A stretch of 64,000 nt of DNA from positions 186,001 to 250,000 of the forward strand of contig JADJVD010000007.1 of NCBI GenBank assembly GCA_016716745.1, given 5' to 3'. The notes under the pieces are model-generated. The model had not been told where the DNA came from. It was given only the letters and a program-made list of their open reading frames with translations, and made no database searches. The stretch is from Hyphomicrobiales bacterium (GTDB taxonomy: Bacteria; Pseudomonadota; Alphaproteobacteria; Rhizobiales; Beijerinckiaceae). The position numbers and the translations under genes were made by a program. This document shows, piece by piece, positions 53,885 to 62,451 of this stretch (the first letter of the stretch is position 1; the number at the start of each line of letters is the position of its first letter).

Positions 53885-54211
53885 TTAGTGGCGGGGGGCC
53901 TTCTTGACCTGATAGCCCGCATCCGTGTGCTCGAACATCTCGGCCACCTGCGGGTGGCGCACCGGATCGCCGGACATGTCGGGCACGAGGTTCTGCTCGG
54001 AGACGTAGGCCGTGTATTCGGTCTCCGCGTTCTCGGCGAACAGATGATAGAAGGGCTGGTCCTTCGAGGGGCGAATGTCCTCGGGGATCGACTGCCACCA
54101 TTCCTCGGTGTTGGCGAACACCGGATCGACGTCGAAGATCACGCCCCGGAACGGATAGATCCGGTGGCGCACGACCTGACCGATGGCGAATTTCGCGCTG
54201 CGCTGCTTCAT
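53885..54211 (-). CDS. hspQ: Heat shock protein HspQ
   Basis: A 108-residue hemimethylated-DNA-binding-like protein of the HspQ/YccV family, a factor that in enterobacteria modulates Lon protease. Diagnostic sequence: AKFAIGQVVRHRIYPFRGVI (residues about 6-25), FDVDPVFANTEEWW, PFYHLFAENAETEYTAYVSE and QNLVPD. The ATG at 54211 is chosen so that the protein starts MKQRSAKFAIGQ; nothing upstream is similar. The 243 bases between it and mcl show no gene. Confidence 0.92.
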   Translation of the reverse strand: MKQRSAKFAIGQVVRHRIYPFRGVIFDVDPVFANTEEWWQSIPEDIRPSKDQPFYHLFAENAETEYTAYVSEQNLVPDMSGDPVRHPQVAEMFEHTDAGYQVKKAPRH

Positions 54212-54454
54212 CGAGGAACCGGGCGGATGTCCGCAGCGTCCTAGCGCCGGCCGGCGCCGGGGGTCAAGCGCGGCGGCGCACGCGCTCCGCCGTCTGTTGT
54301 GTGCGATTTCGCACAAGGCTGGCCCCAAAGGATCGATGGCCGTGCGCGAAGCCGGCGCCACGCTCGCCGACGGCCGCATCGCGGCGACTTCGCATCGCCG
54401 CGATTTTGGAGCAACGTCGCGACGCCGCGCGCAGATCGTCGGCAGGCCGCGACC

Positions 54455-55501
54455 TCAGAACCGGTAGATCGCCGCGTAGTCCGGATCCTTCGCCGCGACC
54501 TGCCGGGCCAGGTCGACGATCACCTTGGCCTGTTTCCAGGTCGCGTCGTCCTGCATCTTGCCGTCGATCATCACGGCGCCGGCGCCGTCCGGCATGGCGT
54601 CGAGAATGCGCCGGGCGAAGGCGACTTCCTTCGGATCGGGCGAGAACACGCGCTTGGCGATGGCGATCTGCGTGGGGTGCAGCGACCAGGCCCCCGCGCA
54701 GCCCATCAGGAAGGCGTTGCGGAACTGCGCCTCGCAGGCGTCCGGATCGGAGAAATCCCCGAACGGGCCGTAAAAGGCCTTGATCCCGGCGGACTGGCAG
54801 GCGTCCACCATCTTGGCGACGGTGTAGTGCCACAGATCCTGCTGGTAGTCGGCGCGCGCCGCGCCGTCGGCGCCGGCGTCGGCCAGCACCTTGTAGTCGG
54901 GATGGCCGCCGCCGACGCGCGTCGTCTTCATGCCGCGCGAGGCGGCGAGGTCCGCCGGGCCGAGGCTCATGCCGTGCATGCGCGGCGAGGCGGCGGCGAT
55001 CGCCTCGACATTCTTCACGCCTTCCGCCGTCTCGAGGATGGCGTGGATCATGATCGGCTTCTTGACGGAATGGCGCGCCTCGAGCTGGGCGAGCAACTGG
55101 TCGAGATAGTGGATGTCCCACGGCCCCTCGACCTTGGGCAGCATCATCACGTCGAGCCGGTCGCCGGCCTCCGCGACGATCTGCGTCACGTCGTCGAGCG
55201 CCCAGGGCGAGTTGAGGCAGTTGATGCGCGTCCACAGGCCGGCGCCGCCGAGATTGGCGGACTTCGCCATCTGGATGAAGCCGGCGCGCGCCGCCTCCTT
55301 GGCGTCGGAGGGAATCGCGTCCTCCAGATTGCCGAGCACGACGTCGACGTCCCTGGCGATGTCGGAGACCTTGCTGCGGATTTTCTCCACATGCGGCGGC
55401 ACGAAGTGGATCATGCGCTCGACGCGGACCGGCGGCTCGCGCAGCGGCGTCGGCGCGCCGATGGCGAGGGGCTCGAAGAATTTGCGCGGCGATCTCGACA
55501 C
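54455..55501 (-). CDS. mcl: L-malyl-CoA / beta-methylmalyl-CoA lyase (HpcH/HpaI aldolase family)
   Basis: A 348-residue CoA-ester lyase that cleaves or forms malyl-CoA (acetyl-CoA plus glyoxylate) and beta-methylmalyl-CoA (propionyl-CoA plus glyoxylate). Family residues are in GNLEDAIPSDAKEAARAGFI (about 56-75), LWTRINCLNSPWALDD, MMLPKVEGPWDIHYLDQLLA, and GMSLGPADLAASRGMKTTRV (about 178). The C-terminus carries MIDGKMQDDATWKQAKVIVD. By recall, length and these motifs match the Chloroflexus-type lyase rather than the shorter 318-324-residue methylotroph MclA. The start is a GTG at 55501 with GGAG six bases upstream; no ATG fits. Divergent from ntrY. Confidence 0.87.
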   Translation of the reverse strand: MSRSPRKFFEPLAIGAPTPLREPPVRVERMIHFVPPHVEKIRSKVSDIARDVDVVLGNLEDAIPSDAKEAARAGFIQMAKSANLGGAGLWTRINCLNSPWALDDVTQIVAEAGDRLDVMMLPKVEGPWDIHYLDQLLAQLEARHSVKKPIMIHAILETAEGVKNVEAIAAASPRMHGMSLGPADLAASRGMKTTRVGGGHPDYKVLADAGADGAARADYQQDLWHYTVAKMVDACQSAGIKAFYGPFGDFSDPDACEAQFRNAFLMGCAGAWSLHPTQIAIAKRVFSPDPKEVAFARRILDAMPDGAGAVMIDGKMQDDATWKQAKVIVDLARQVAAKDPDYAAIYRF

Positions 55502-55750
55502 CGGAAGCTCCAGACTGTTGGGCGAAAGGCGCGCGATGTTGCATCGCAGCGTAAGCGGGCGCAAGCGCCGGCGCGGGGCGCCGGTCTCATCCCTTGGCGG
55601 GGCCTTCCGAATGGTCGCGCCGCCTGTGACGGTTTGCGCCGTCCATCCCGCCGCCTCGCGCTTGCCTGCGCCGCGGAATCGTCGCATTTCTGCAACAGCG
55701 TTGCAGCAATGCCTCGTTCGGCGCCCGAGTCGGCCGGCGCGGAGACCTTG

Positions 55751-58021
55751 ATGACATCACCCGGAGCGCCGGCGAATCCTCAGCCGACGATGATCGCGAT
55801 TGGCGCGCGTCGCGGCGCCTTGTCGCGCTTCGGCCCGTGGCTGGTGTCCATCGCCGCGCTGCTCGCCTTCGCGACCATTCTCGTCTTCGCCGGCCTGACG
55901 CCGATCCCGCCGAGCAACGAGGTGGTGTTGGCGCTGTTCGCCGCCGATGCGCTGATCATCCTGCTGCTGCTGATCCTGATCGCCCTCGAGGCGTGGCGGC
56001 TGTTGCAGGCGCGGCGGGCGGGCGCGGCGGCGGCGCGCCTGCATCTGCGCATCGTCGGCCTGTTCTCCATCGTGGCGGCGGCGCCGGCGATCGTGATGGC
56101 GATCGTCGCCTCGCTCGTCATCGAGCGCGGCCTCAACCCCGCCTTCATGCAGGACGTGCGCGGCTTCGTGCAGAACACCGCGCAGGCCGCGCGGCTCTAT
56201 CGCGAGTCGCAGTGCAAGGCGCTGCTGCGCGAAGCGGATCTCACCGCCTCGGACCTCGACCGCGCCATCAACCTGTTCAACGCCGACCGAAAACTGTTCC
56301 GCGATTTCTTCTCCTCGCGCGCGCGTTTTCTGGGCTTCGCCACGGCGGCGATGATCAAGCGCGACGGAGCGGTGGTGGAGCGGCCGGACAAGCCGGACGC
56401 TCCGGCCGTCGTCGTGCCGGAACAGACCGATTTCGACGACGCCAAGAAGGGCGAGACGCTCTGTCTCGTGCTCGCCGAGGGCAAGACATTCGTCGCGCTG
56501 CGGCCGCTGACGGCGTTCCCCGACACGTTCCTCTACGTCGCCCGCGACCTCGATTCCTTCGCCGTCGAGTTTCCGCGCGAGGCCGGCAACATCATCGCGC
56601 TCTACGACGCCTTCGACCGTCACCGCGACAACATCCTGAAGGCCTTCGCCGTGATGTTCATGATGATGGCGGCGATCATGCTGCTGTCGGCGGTGTGGCT
56701 CGGACTGTCCTTCGCCAACCGTCTGGTCGGACCGATCCGACGCCTGATCCGCGCCACCGACGCGGTGGCCGGCGGCAATCTCTACGTGCAAGTGCCGATC
56801 AAGCGCAGCGAGGGCGATCTCGCCCATCTCGGCCAGACCTTCAACAAGATGACCTCCGAGCTGCGCCTGCAACAGAACGGCCTGATCGACGCCAGCCGCC
56901 AGATCGACGCGCGGCGCGTCTTCACCGAGGCCGTGCTGGCCGGCGTGCCGGCGGCCGTCGTCGGCGTCGACGGCGACGACCGGGTGACGGTGATGAATCC
57001 GGCCGCCCGCAACCTGTTCGACGCCGGCGATGACGGCCATGTCGGCCGTTCGCTGCGCGATGTCGCGCCCGAACTCGAGCCCGTGATGGCCGAGGCGCGC
57101 AGCGGCCGCACGCGCCTCGCGCACGGGCAGGTCAGTCTGACGCGGCGCGGGCGCGAGCGCATCTTCAATGTTCGCGTCGCCGCCGAACATTCGGACGCGG
57201 CGAAAGCGGGCAGGGTGGTGACGCTCGACGACATCACCGATCTCGTCAGCGCGCAGCGCACCGCAGCATGGGCCGACGTGGCGCGCCGCATCGCGCACGA
57301 AATCAAGAACCCGCTGACGCCGATCCAGCTCTCGGCCGAGCGCCTGAAGCGCAAATACGGCAAGGTCATCACCGAGGATCGCGCGGTCTTCGACCAGTGC
57401 ACGGACACGATCGTGCGGCAGGTCGACGACATCAAGCGCATGGTCGACGAGTTCTCCTCCTTCGCCCGTATGCCGAAGGCGCGGGTCGCCCCGGACGATC
57501 TCGCCGAGACGGTCCGTCAGGCTCTGTTCCTGATGCGCGTCGGCCATCCCGCCATTGCGTTCGAGGACGACATTCCCGCCTCGATGCCCGCCGTCTTCGA
57601 CCGCCGGCTATTGTCTCAGGCGCTCACAAACGTCATCAAGAACGCGACGGAAGGCCTTGTCGAAGGACAGGAAACGCCGCGTGTTCGCGTGACGCTTCAG
57701 GATCTCGAGGGCGTCGCGACGATCGACGTGATCGACAATGGTCGGGGCTTTCCGGCCGAGCATCGCCAGCGCCTGCTCGAGCCCTACATGACGACGCGCG
57801 CGGAGGGCACTGGCCTCGGCCTGCCCATCGTGCAGAAGATCCTCGAGGACCACGGCGGCGGCATCGAACTGCTCGACGCCGTCAACGCCGGCGTCTGGGA
57901 GAAGGGCGCCTGGGTGCGCCTGGCCTTTCCCCGCGAGGGCGCTGCGGACGCGTCCGACGCCGAACCCGCGACGGGCGCCCCCGTCCCCCCTGTCACCCAA
58001 GAGATGCGCAGCCACTCATGA
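55751..58021 (+). CDS. ntrY: Sensor histidine kinase NtrY
   Basis: A 756-residue nitrogen-regulation sensor kinase. Membrane spans at about 28-50, 57-80 and 97-120 and again at 300-325 frame a periplasmic region. A HAMP domain (about 325-380), a PAS domain (GVPAAVVGVDGDDRVTVMNP, about 400) and the kinase core follow. Visible boxes are H (RRIAHEIKNPLTPIQLSAER), N (NVIKNATEGL), G1 (VIDNGRGFPAEH) and G2 (EGTGLGLPIVQKILEDHGGG). I choose the ATG at 55751 for its GGAG seven bases upstream; an ATG 14 codons earlier is possible. The stop overlaps ntrX by four bases. Confidence 0.95.
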   Translation: MTSPGAPANPQPTMIAIGARRGALSRFGPWLVSIAALLAFATILVFAGLTPIPPSNEVVLALFAADALIILLLLILIALEAWRLLQARRAGAAAARLHLRIVGLFSIVAAAPAIVMAIVASLVIERGLNPAFMQDVRGFVQNTAQAARLYRESQCKALLREADLTASDLDRAINLFNADRKLFRDFFSSRARFLGFATAAMIKRDGAVVERPDKPDAPAVVVPEQTDFDDAKKGETLCLVLAEGKTFVALRPLTAFPDTFLYVARDLDSFAVEFPREAGNIIALYDAFDRHRDNILKAFAVMFMMMAAIMLLSAVWLGLSFANRLVGPIRRLIRATDAVAGGNLYVQVPIKRSEGDLAHLGQTFNKMTSELRLQQNGLIDASRQIDARRVFTEAVLAGVPAAVVGVDGDDRVTVMNPAARNLFDAGDDGHVGRSLRDVAPELEPVMAEARSGRTRLAHGQVSLTRRGRERIFNVRVAAEHSDAAKAGRVVTLDDITDLVSAQRTAAWADVARRIAHEIKNPLTPIQLSAERLKRKYGKVITEDRAVFDQCTDTIVRQVDDIKRMVDEFSSFARMPKARVAPDDLAETVRQALFLMRVGHPAIAFEDDIPASMPAVFDRRLLSQALTNVIKNATEGLVEGQETPRVRVTLQDLEGVATIDVIDNGRGFPAEHRQRLLEPYMTTRAEGTGLGLPIVQKILEDHGGGIELLDAVNAGVWEKGAWVRLAFPREGAADASDAEPATGAPVPPVTQEMRSHS

Positions 58022-59385
58022 GCACCGACATTCTCATCGTCGACGACGAGGCGGACATTCGCGACATCGTCTCCGGCATTCTCTCCGACGAAGGCCACAC
58101 GACGCGCACCGCGCGCAACGCCGACGAGGCGCTCGTCGCCATCGAGCAGCGGCGCCCGCATCTGATCTTCCTCGACATCTGGATGCAGGGCTCGCGCCTC
58201 GACGGTCTGCAACTGCTCGAAGTCGTCAAGGCGCAGCATCCCGGCGTGCCGGTGGTGATGATCTCCGGCCACGGCAACATCGAGACGGCGGTGACCGCCA
58301 TCAAGCTCGGCGCCTACGATTTCATCGAGAAGCCGTTCAAGGCGGACCGGCTCGTCCTCGTCGCCGACCGCGCGCTCGAAGCCTCGCGGCTGCGCCGCGA
58401 GGTCAACGAACTGCGCCAGCGCTCCGGGGCGACGCATCGCATCGTCGGCCATTCCACCGCGATCAATCAGTTGCGCAACGTGCTGGAGCGCGTCGCGCCC
58501 GCCAATTCGCGCATCCTGATTTCCGGCGCGCCGGGCGCGGGCAAGGAGCTGGCCGCGCGCACCATTCACGAATTGTCGGCGCGCGCCTCCGGTCCCTTCG
58601 TCGCCATCAACGCGGCCACCATCGGCCCGGAGACGATGGAGACCGAGCTGTTCGGCGTCGAGGCGCAGGACGGGCGCGCCCGCAAGGTCGGCGCGCTCGA
58701 GGAGGCGCATGGCGGCACGCTCTATCTCGACGAGGTGGCAGACATGCCGCGCGAGACGCAGGGCAAGATCCTGCGTGTCCTCGTCGACCAGAATTTCCAG
58801 CGCGTCGGCGGGGCGACGCGCGTGCATGTCGACGTGCGCATCATCTCCTCGACCAGCCGCGACTTGCAGAAGGCGATCGGCGACGGCGCCTTCCGCGAGG
58901 ATCTGTTCCACCGCCTGTCCGTCGTGCCGATCCGCGTGCCGTCGGTCGCCGAGCGGCGCGACGACATTCCCGAGCTGATCGAATTCTTCATGGATCACCT
59001 CGCCACGACCTCCGGCATGGCCAAGCGCAAGATCGCGGCCGACGCGATGGCGATCCTCCAGTCGCACGATTGGCCGGGAAACATCCGGCAGTTGCGCAAC
59101 AACGTCGAGCGCCTGCTGATCCTCGCCTCGGGCGATCCGGCCGCCGAGATCACCGCCGAGATGCTGCCCTCCGAGGTCGGCGCGCTGGTGCCGACGACGC
59201 CGGCGGGCTCGGGCGGCGAGAAGCTGATGAGCCTGCCGCTGCGCGAGGCGCGCGAGGTGTTCGAGCGCGAATATCTGATCGCGCAGATCAACCGCTTCGG
59301 CGGCAACATCTCGCGCACCGCCGAATTCATCGGCATGGAGCGTTCGGCGCTGCATCGCAAACTGAAGTCGCTCGGCATCGACTGA
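58018..59385 (+). CDS. ntrX: Nitrogen assimilation response regulator NtrX
   Basis: A 455-residue NtrC-family response regulator paired with NtrY. The receiver domain has ILIVDDEADIRDIVSG and phospho-acceptor Asp in LIFLDIWMQGSRLDG (about 52). The AAA+ domain (about 140-380) has ISGAPGAGKELAARTIH and GGTLYLDEVADMPRETQG. The GAFTGA loop that contacts sigma-54 is absent (LFGVEAQDGRARKVGALEEA), as is usual for NtrX, so it need not act with sigma-54. A Fis-type helix-turn-helix (GGNISRTAEFIGMERSALHR) ends it. The ATGA overlap with ntrY couples translation. Confidence 0.95.
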   Translation: MSTDILIVDDEADIRDIVSGILSDEGHTTRTARNADEALVAIEQRRPHLIFLDIWMQGSRLDGLQLLEVVKAQHPGVPVVMISGHGNIETAVTAIKLGAYDFIEKPFKADRLVLVADRALEASRLRREVNELRQRSGATHRIVGHSTAINQLRNVLERVAPANSRILISGAPGAGKELAARTIHELSARASGPFVAINAATIGPETMETELFGVEAQDGRARKVGALEEAHGGTLYLDEVADMPRETQGKILRVLVDQNFQRVGGATRVHVDVRIISSTSRDLQKAIGDGAFREDLFHRLSVVPIRVPSVAERRDDIPELIEFFMDHLATTSGMAKRKIAADAMAILQSHDWPGNIRQLRNNVERLLILASGDPAAEITAEMLPSEVGALVPTTPAGSGGEKLMSLPLREAREVFEREYLIAQINRFGGNISRTAEFIGMERSALHRKLKSLGID

Positions 59386-59422
59386 GCGCCGCCATCCACG
59401 CACACGCAGGGGCAGGGCACGC

Positions 59423-60283
59423 ATGAGCCGCGTCGCATACGTCAACGGGCGCTACACGCCGCACGGCGCGGCCGCCGTGCATATCGAGGATCGCGGCTTC
59501 CAGTTCGCCGACAGCGTCTACGAGGTCTGCGAGGCGCGCGACGGCGAGATCGTCGACGTCGGCCGTCATCTCGACCGGCTGGAGCGCTCGCTCGCGGAAT
59601 TGCGGATGCCCGCCCCGATGGGCCGCGCCGCTCTCATGACGGTGTTGCGCGAGGTTCTGCGCCGCAACCGCGTGCGCGACGGCTCGGTCTATCTGCAGGT
59701 CACGCGCGGCGCGGCGCCGCGCGACTTCCCGTTCCCCAAAAGCGCGCGGCCGACGCTGGTCGTCACCGCCCGCGCCCGCGACCGCGCCGAGGCGGACCGG
59801 CGCGCCGACAAGGGCGTCGCCGTCGTCACCCATCCCGATCTGCGCTGGGCGCGCCGCGACATCAAGACGACCGGCCTGCTGCCCAACGTGCTCGCCAAGC
59901 AGTTCGCCCGCGAGCGCGGCGCCTTCGAGGCCTGGCTGCTCGACTCGGAGGGCTTCGTCACCGAAGGCTCCTCGTCGAACGCCTGGATCGTCACGGCCGA
60001 CGGCAAGGCCGTCACCCGCCGCGCCGACCACGACATTCTGCGCGGCGTCACCCGCACGACGCTGATCGACGTGTTGCGGCGCGAGGGGCTGACGCTGGAG
60101 GAGCGGGCCTTCACCGTCGCCGAGGCGAAAGCGGCGCGCGAGGCGTTTCTCACCAGCGCGACCACCATCGTCACCGCCATCGTGTCGATCGACGGCGCCC
60201 GGATCGGCGACGGCGCGCCGGGCGCGATCGCCCGAACGCTGCGCGCCGCGTTCCACGCCGCGGCGGAACGGACGAAGATCTAG
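59423..60283 (+). CDS. dat: D-amino acid aminotransferase
   Basis: A 286-residue fold-type IV PLP enzyme that interconverts D-alanine and D-glutamate with 2-oxo acids, supplying D-amino acids for peptidoglycan. Motifs: AAVHIEDRGFQFADSVYEVC (about 15-34), DIKTTGLLPNVLAKQFARE (catalytic Lys in DIKTT, about 147), and VTEGSSSNAWIVTADGKAVT (about 177). Length is normal. It follows ntrX by 37 bases on the same strand, before hfq, an order widespread in related bacteria. Confidence 0.9.
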   Translation: MSRVAYVNGRYTPHGAAAVHIEDRGFQFADSVYEVCEARDGEIVDVGRHLDRLERSLAELRMPAPMGRAALMTVLREVLRRNRVRDGSVYLQVTRGAAPRDFPFPKSARPTLVVTARARDRAEADRRADKGVAVVTHPDLRWARRDIKTTGLLPNVLAKQFARERGAFEAWLLDSEGFVTEGSSSNAWIVTADGKAVTRRADHDILRGVTRTTLIDVLRREGLTLEERAFTVAEAKAAREAFLTSATTIVTAIVSIDGARIGDGAPGAIARTLRAAFHAAAERTKI

Positions 60284-60412
60284 ACCGACTTGGCAGGGAT
60301 TGCGCAATTTGCGCGCCATCGCGCGAGTCATCGCCGCAAAGTCGTGCTATGACTTCGCCAACAAGAATCCTCGCGGAGGAGCAAGCGCGAGGGAGAAACG
60401 GAGACGCGAGAA

Positions 60413-60661
60413 ATGGCGCCTGAACGCAGTCAGAACTTGCAGGACACGTTCCTGAACTATGTTCGAAAGAATAAGGTTCCTCTTACAATTTTTCTGGTCA
60501 ATGGAGTTAAGCTGCAAGGCGTGGTGACCTGGTTTGACAACTTCTGCGTATTGCTGCGCAGGGATGGCCATTCTCAGCTCGTCTACAAGCATGCCGTCTC
60601 GACGATCATGCCAGGGCAACCTATCCAGATGTTCGAGCCGGCCGAAGAGGGCGGGGCGTAA
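60413..60661 (+). CDS. hfq: RNA chaperone Hfq
   Basis: An 82-residue Sm-like protein that forms a hexamer and promotes small RNA-mRNA pairing. Sm1 (QNLQDTFLNYVRKNKVPLTI and GVKLQGVVTWFDNFCVLLRR) and Sm2 (GHSQLVYKHAVSTIMP) are intact, including the conserved YKHAxS. The ATG at 60413 follows GGAGACGCGAGAA. The gene is markedly less GC-rich at synonymous sites in its first half than its neighbours. hflX follows 10 bases later, forming the usual hfq-hflX unit. Confidence 0.97.
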   Translation: MAPERSQNLQDTFLNYVRKNKVPLTIFLVNGVKLQGVVTWFDNFCVLLRRDGHSQLVYKHAVSTIMPGQPIQMFEPAEEGGA

Positions 60662-60671
60662 CGAGGCGGCG

Positions 60672-62063
60672 TTGGACGACGAGCATCACGACGAGGATTC
60701 GGGCCGGGGCAAGAGCCGCCGGCGCGCTCACGGAAAAGCGTTCGAGCCCGAAAAGCAGGTCGCGGTCGGCACGCGCACGCTGGTCGTCGGCCCCTACCTG
60801 ACGGAGCGCGCCCGTCGCGCCGGCGGGGGCGAGGCGACAGTGCGCACGGCCTCGGCGCGCCTCGAGGAAGCCGCAGGCCTTGCGCTTGCGATTGATCTCG
60901 ACGTCGCGCTGCGCACGATCGCGCCGCTGAACGAGGTGCGGCCGGCGACCTATCTGGGCAAGGGCAAGGTCGACGAGCTGGCCGAGATCGTCAAACAGGA
61001 CGAGATCGACCTCGTCGTGATGGATTGCGCGCTCTCGCCGGTGCAACAGCGCAATCTCGAAAAGGCGTTCTCGGCCAAGGTCATCGATCGCACGGGCCTG
61101 ATCCTCGAAATCTTCGGGCGGCGGGCGCGCACCAAGGAGGGCGCGCTGCAGGTCGAACTGGCGCATCTGGCCTACCAGAAGTCGCGCCTCGTGCGCTCAT
61201 GGACGCATCTGGAGCGCCAGCGCGGCGGCTTCGGCTTCCTCGGCGGCCCCGGCGAGACGCAGATCGAGACCGACCGGCGCCTCATTCAGGAGCGTATTGT
61301 CCGCATCGAGCGCGATCTGGAGCAGGTCAAGCGCACTCGCGCCCTGCATCGCAAGACGCGACAGGACGTGCCTTATCCGGTGGTCGCGCTGGTCGGCTAC
61401 ACCAACGCCGGCAAGTCGACGCTGTTCAACCGGCTGACCAAGGCCGAGGTTCTGGCCAAGGACATGCTGTTCGCAACGCTCGATCCGACGCTGCGCGCGC
61501 TCGACCTGCCGCATGGCGGCAAGGCGATCCTGTCGGACACGGTGGGGTTCATCTCCGACCTGCCGCACATGCTCGTCTCCGCCTTCCGCGCGACGCTGGA
61601 AGAGGTGATCTCGGCGCATGTGATCCTGCATGTGCGCGACATCGCGCATGAGGACGCCGAGGCGCAGAGCGCCGATGTGCGCGCGATCCTCGGGGAACTC
61701 GGCGTCGAGCCGCACGATCCGCGCCTGATCGAGGTGTGGAACAAGGCGGATCTGCTCGACGAGGACCGGCGCGAGGCCGCGCTGAACGCCGCCCGTCGCG
61801 GCCCCAAGGCCGAGCGGCCGACGCTCGTCTCCGCCGTGACCGGGGAGGGGCTCGACGCGCTGCTGGCGGCGATCGAGGCGCGTCTCGCCAAGGGCCGCGA
61901 GGTGATGGAGATCGACCTCGATCCGACCGACGGGCAGGGACTGCACTGGCTCTACGAACACGCCGAGGTGCTGGACCGGCGCGAGGCGGCGGACGGCGGC
62001 TTGCATCTGACGATCCGCGTCGCGCCGGAGTCGGCCGAGCGGGTCAGGCGGCGCTTCTTCTGA
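60672..62063 (+). CDS. hflX: GTPase HflX
   Basis: A 463-residue Obg-HflX GTPase that splits or rescues ribosomes under stress. The N-terminal HflX domain (VRPATYLGKGKVDELAEIVK and DCALSPVQQRNLEKAFSAKV) is followed by the linker helix and the G domain: GYTNAGKSTLFN (G1, about 240), SDTVGFISDLPHMLVSAFRA (G3) and VWNKADLLDE (G4). Start: no ATG fits; TTG at 60672 with GAGG six bases upstream, ten bases after the hfq stop, is the best. Convergent with the DUF454 gene seven bases beyond its stop. Confidence 0.93.
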   Translation: MDDEHHDEDSGRGKSRRRAHGKAFEPEKQVAVGTRTLVVGPYLTERARRAGGGEATVRTASARLEEAAGLALAIDLDVALRTIAPLNEVRPATYLGKGKVDELAEIVKQDEIDLVVMDCALSPVQQRNLEKAFSAKVIDRTGLILEIFGRRARTKEGALQVELAHLAYQKSRLVRSWTHLERQRGGFGFLGGPGETQIETDRRLIQERIVRIERDLEQVKRTRALHRKTRQDVPYPVVALVGYTNAGKSTLFNRLTKAEVLAKDMLFATLDPTLRALDLPHGGKAILSDTVGFISDLPHMLVSAFRATLEEVISAHVILHVRDIAHEDAEAQSADVRAILGELGVEPHDPRLIEVWNKADLLDEDRREAALNAARRGPKAERPTLVSAVTGEGLDALLAAIEARLAKGREVMEIDLDPTDGQGLHWLYEHAEVLDRREAADGGLHLTIRVAPESAERVRRRFF

Positions 62064-62070
62064 CGCCGCG

Positions 62071-62451
62071 TCAGCCGCCGGCCGGCGGGTCGGGCCGCGT
62101 CCACACATAGGCCCCCGCGCCGATGAGCGCCGCCGCCTGAAGGCCGAGCGCGTAGGCGGGCAGGCGCAGCCACAACGACAAGCCGAAGGCCGCCGCCATC
62201 ATCACGAGCGCCAGCCGCTTGGCCCGTCGCGGGATCGCGCCGTGCCGCGCCCAGTTTTCGATCATCGGGCCGAACACGCGGTGATGGGCCAGCCAGGAAT
62301 GCAGGCGCGGCGAGGAGCGCGCGAAGCAGAAGGCGGCCAGCAGCACGAAGGGCGTCGTCGGCAGCACGGGCAGGGCGACGCCGACGATCCCGAGCGCCAG
62401 CGAGACGAAACCGGCGACGAGCCAGACCGCGCGGAGCGCCGCGCGCCTCAC
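62071..62451 (-). CDS. YbaN family (DUF454) membrane protein
   Basis: A 126-residue small membrane protein of the DUF454/YbaN family, function unknown. Hydrophobic segments lie at about residues 8-28 (WLVAGFVSLALGIVGVALPV), 30-50 and 75-115 in two helices. The family core LPTTPFVLLAAFCFARSSPR and HRVFGPMIENW is clear. The start is a GTG whose last two bases overlap the mazG stop (GTGA), so it is translated after mazG from one transcript. Confidence 0.87.
   Translation of the reverse strand: MRRAALRAVWLVAGFVSLALGIVGVALPVLPTTPFVLLAAFCFARSSPRLHSWLAHHRVFGPMIENWARHGAIPRRAKRLALVMMAAAFGLSLWLRLPAYALGLQAAALIGAGAYVWTRPDPPAGG

Noticed and set aside
58598..58740. Missing GAFTGA loop in NtrX considered as a defect
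   Set aside because: NtrX proteins commonly lack this motif, so it is a family trait rather than a lesion.
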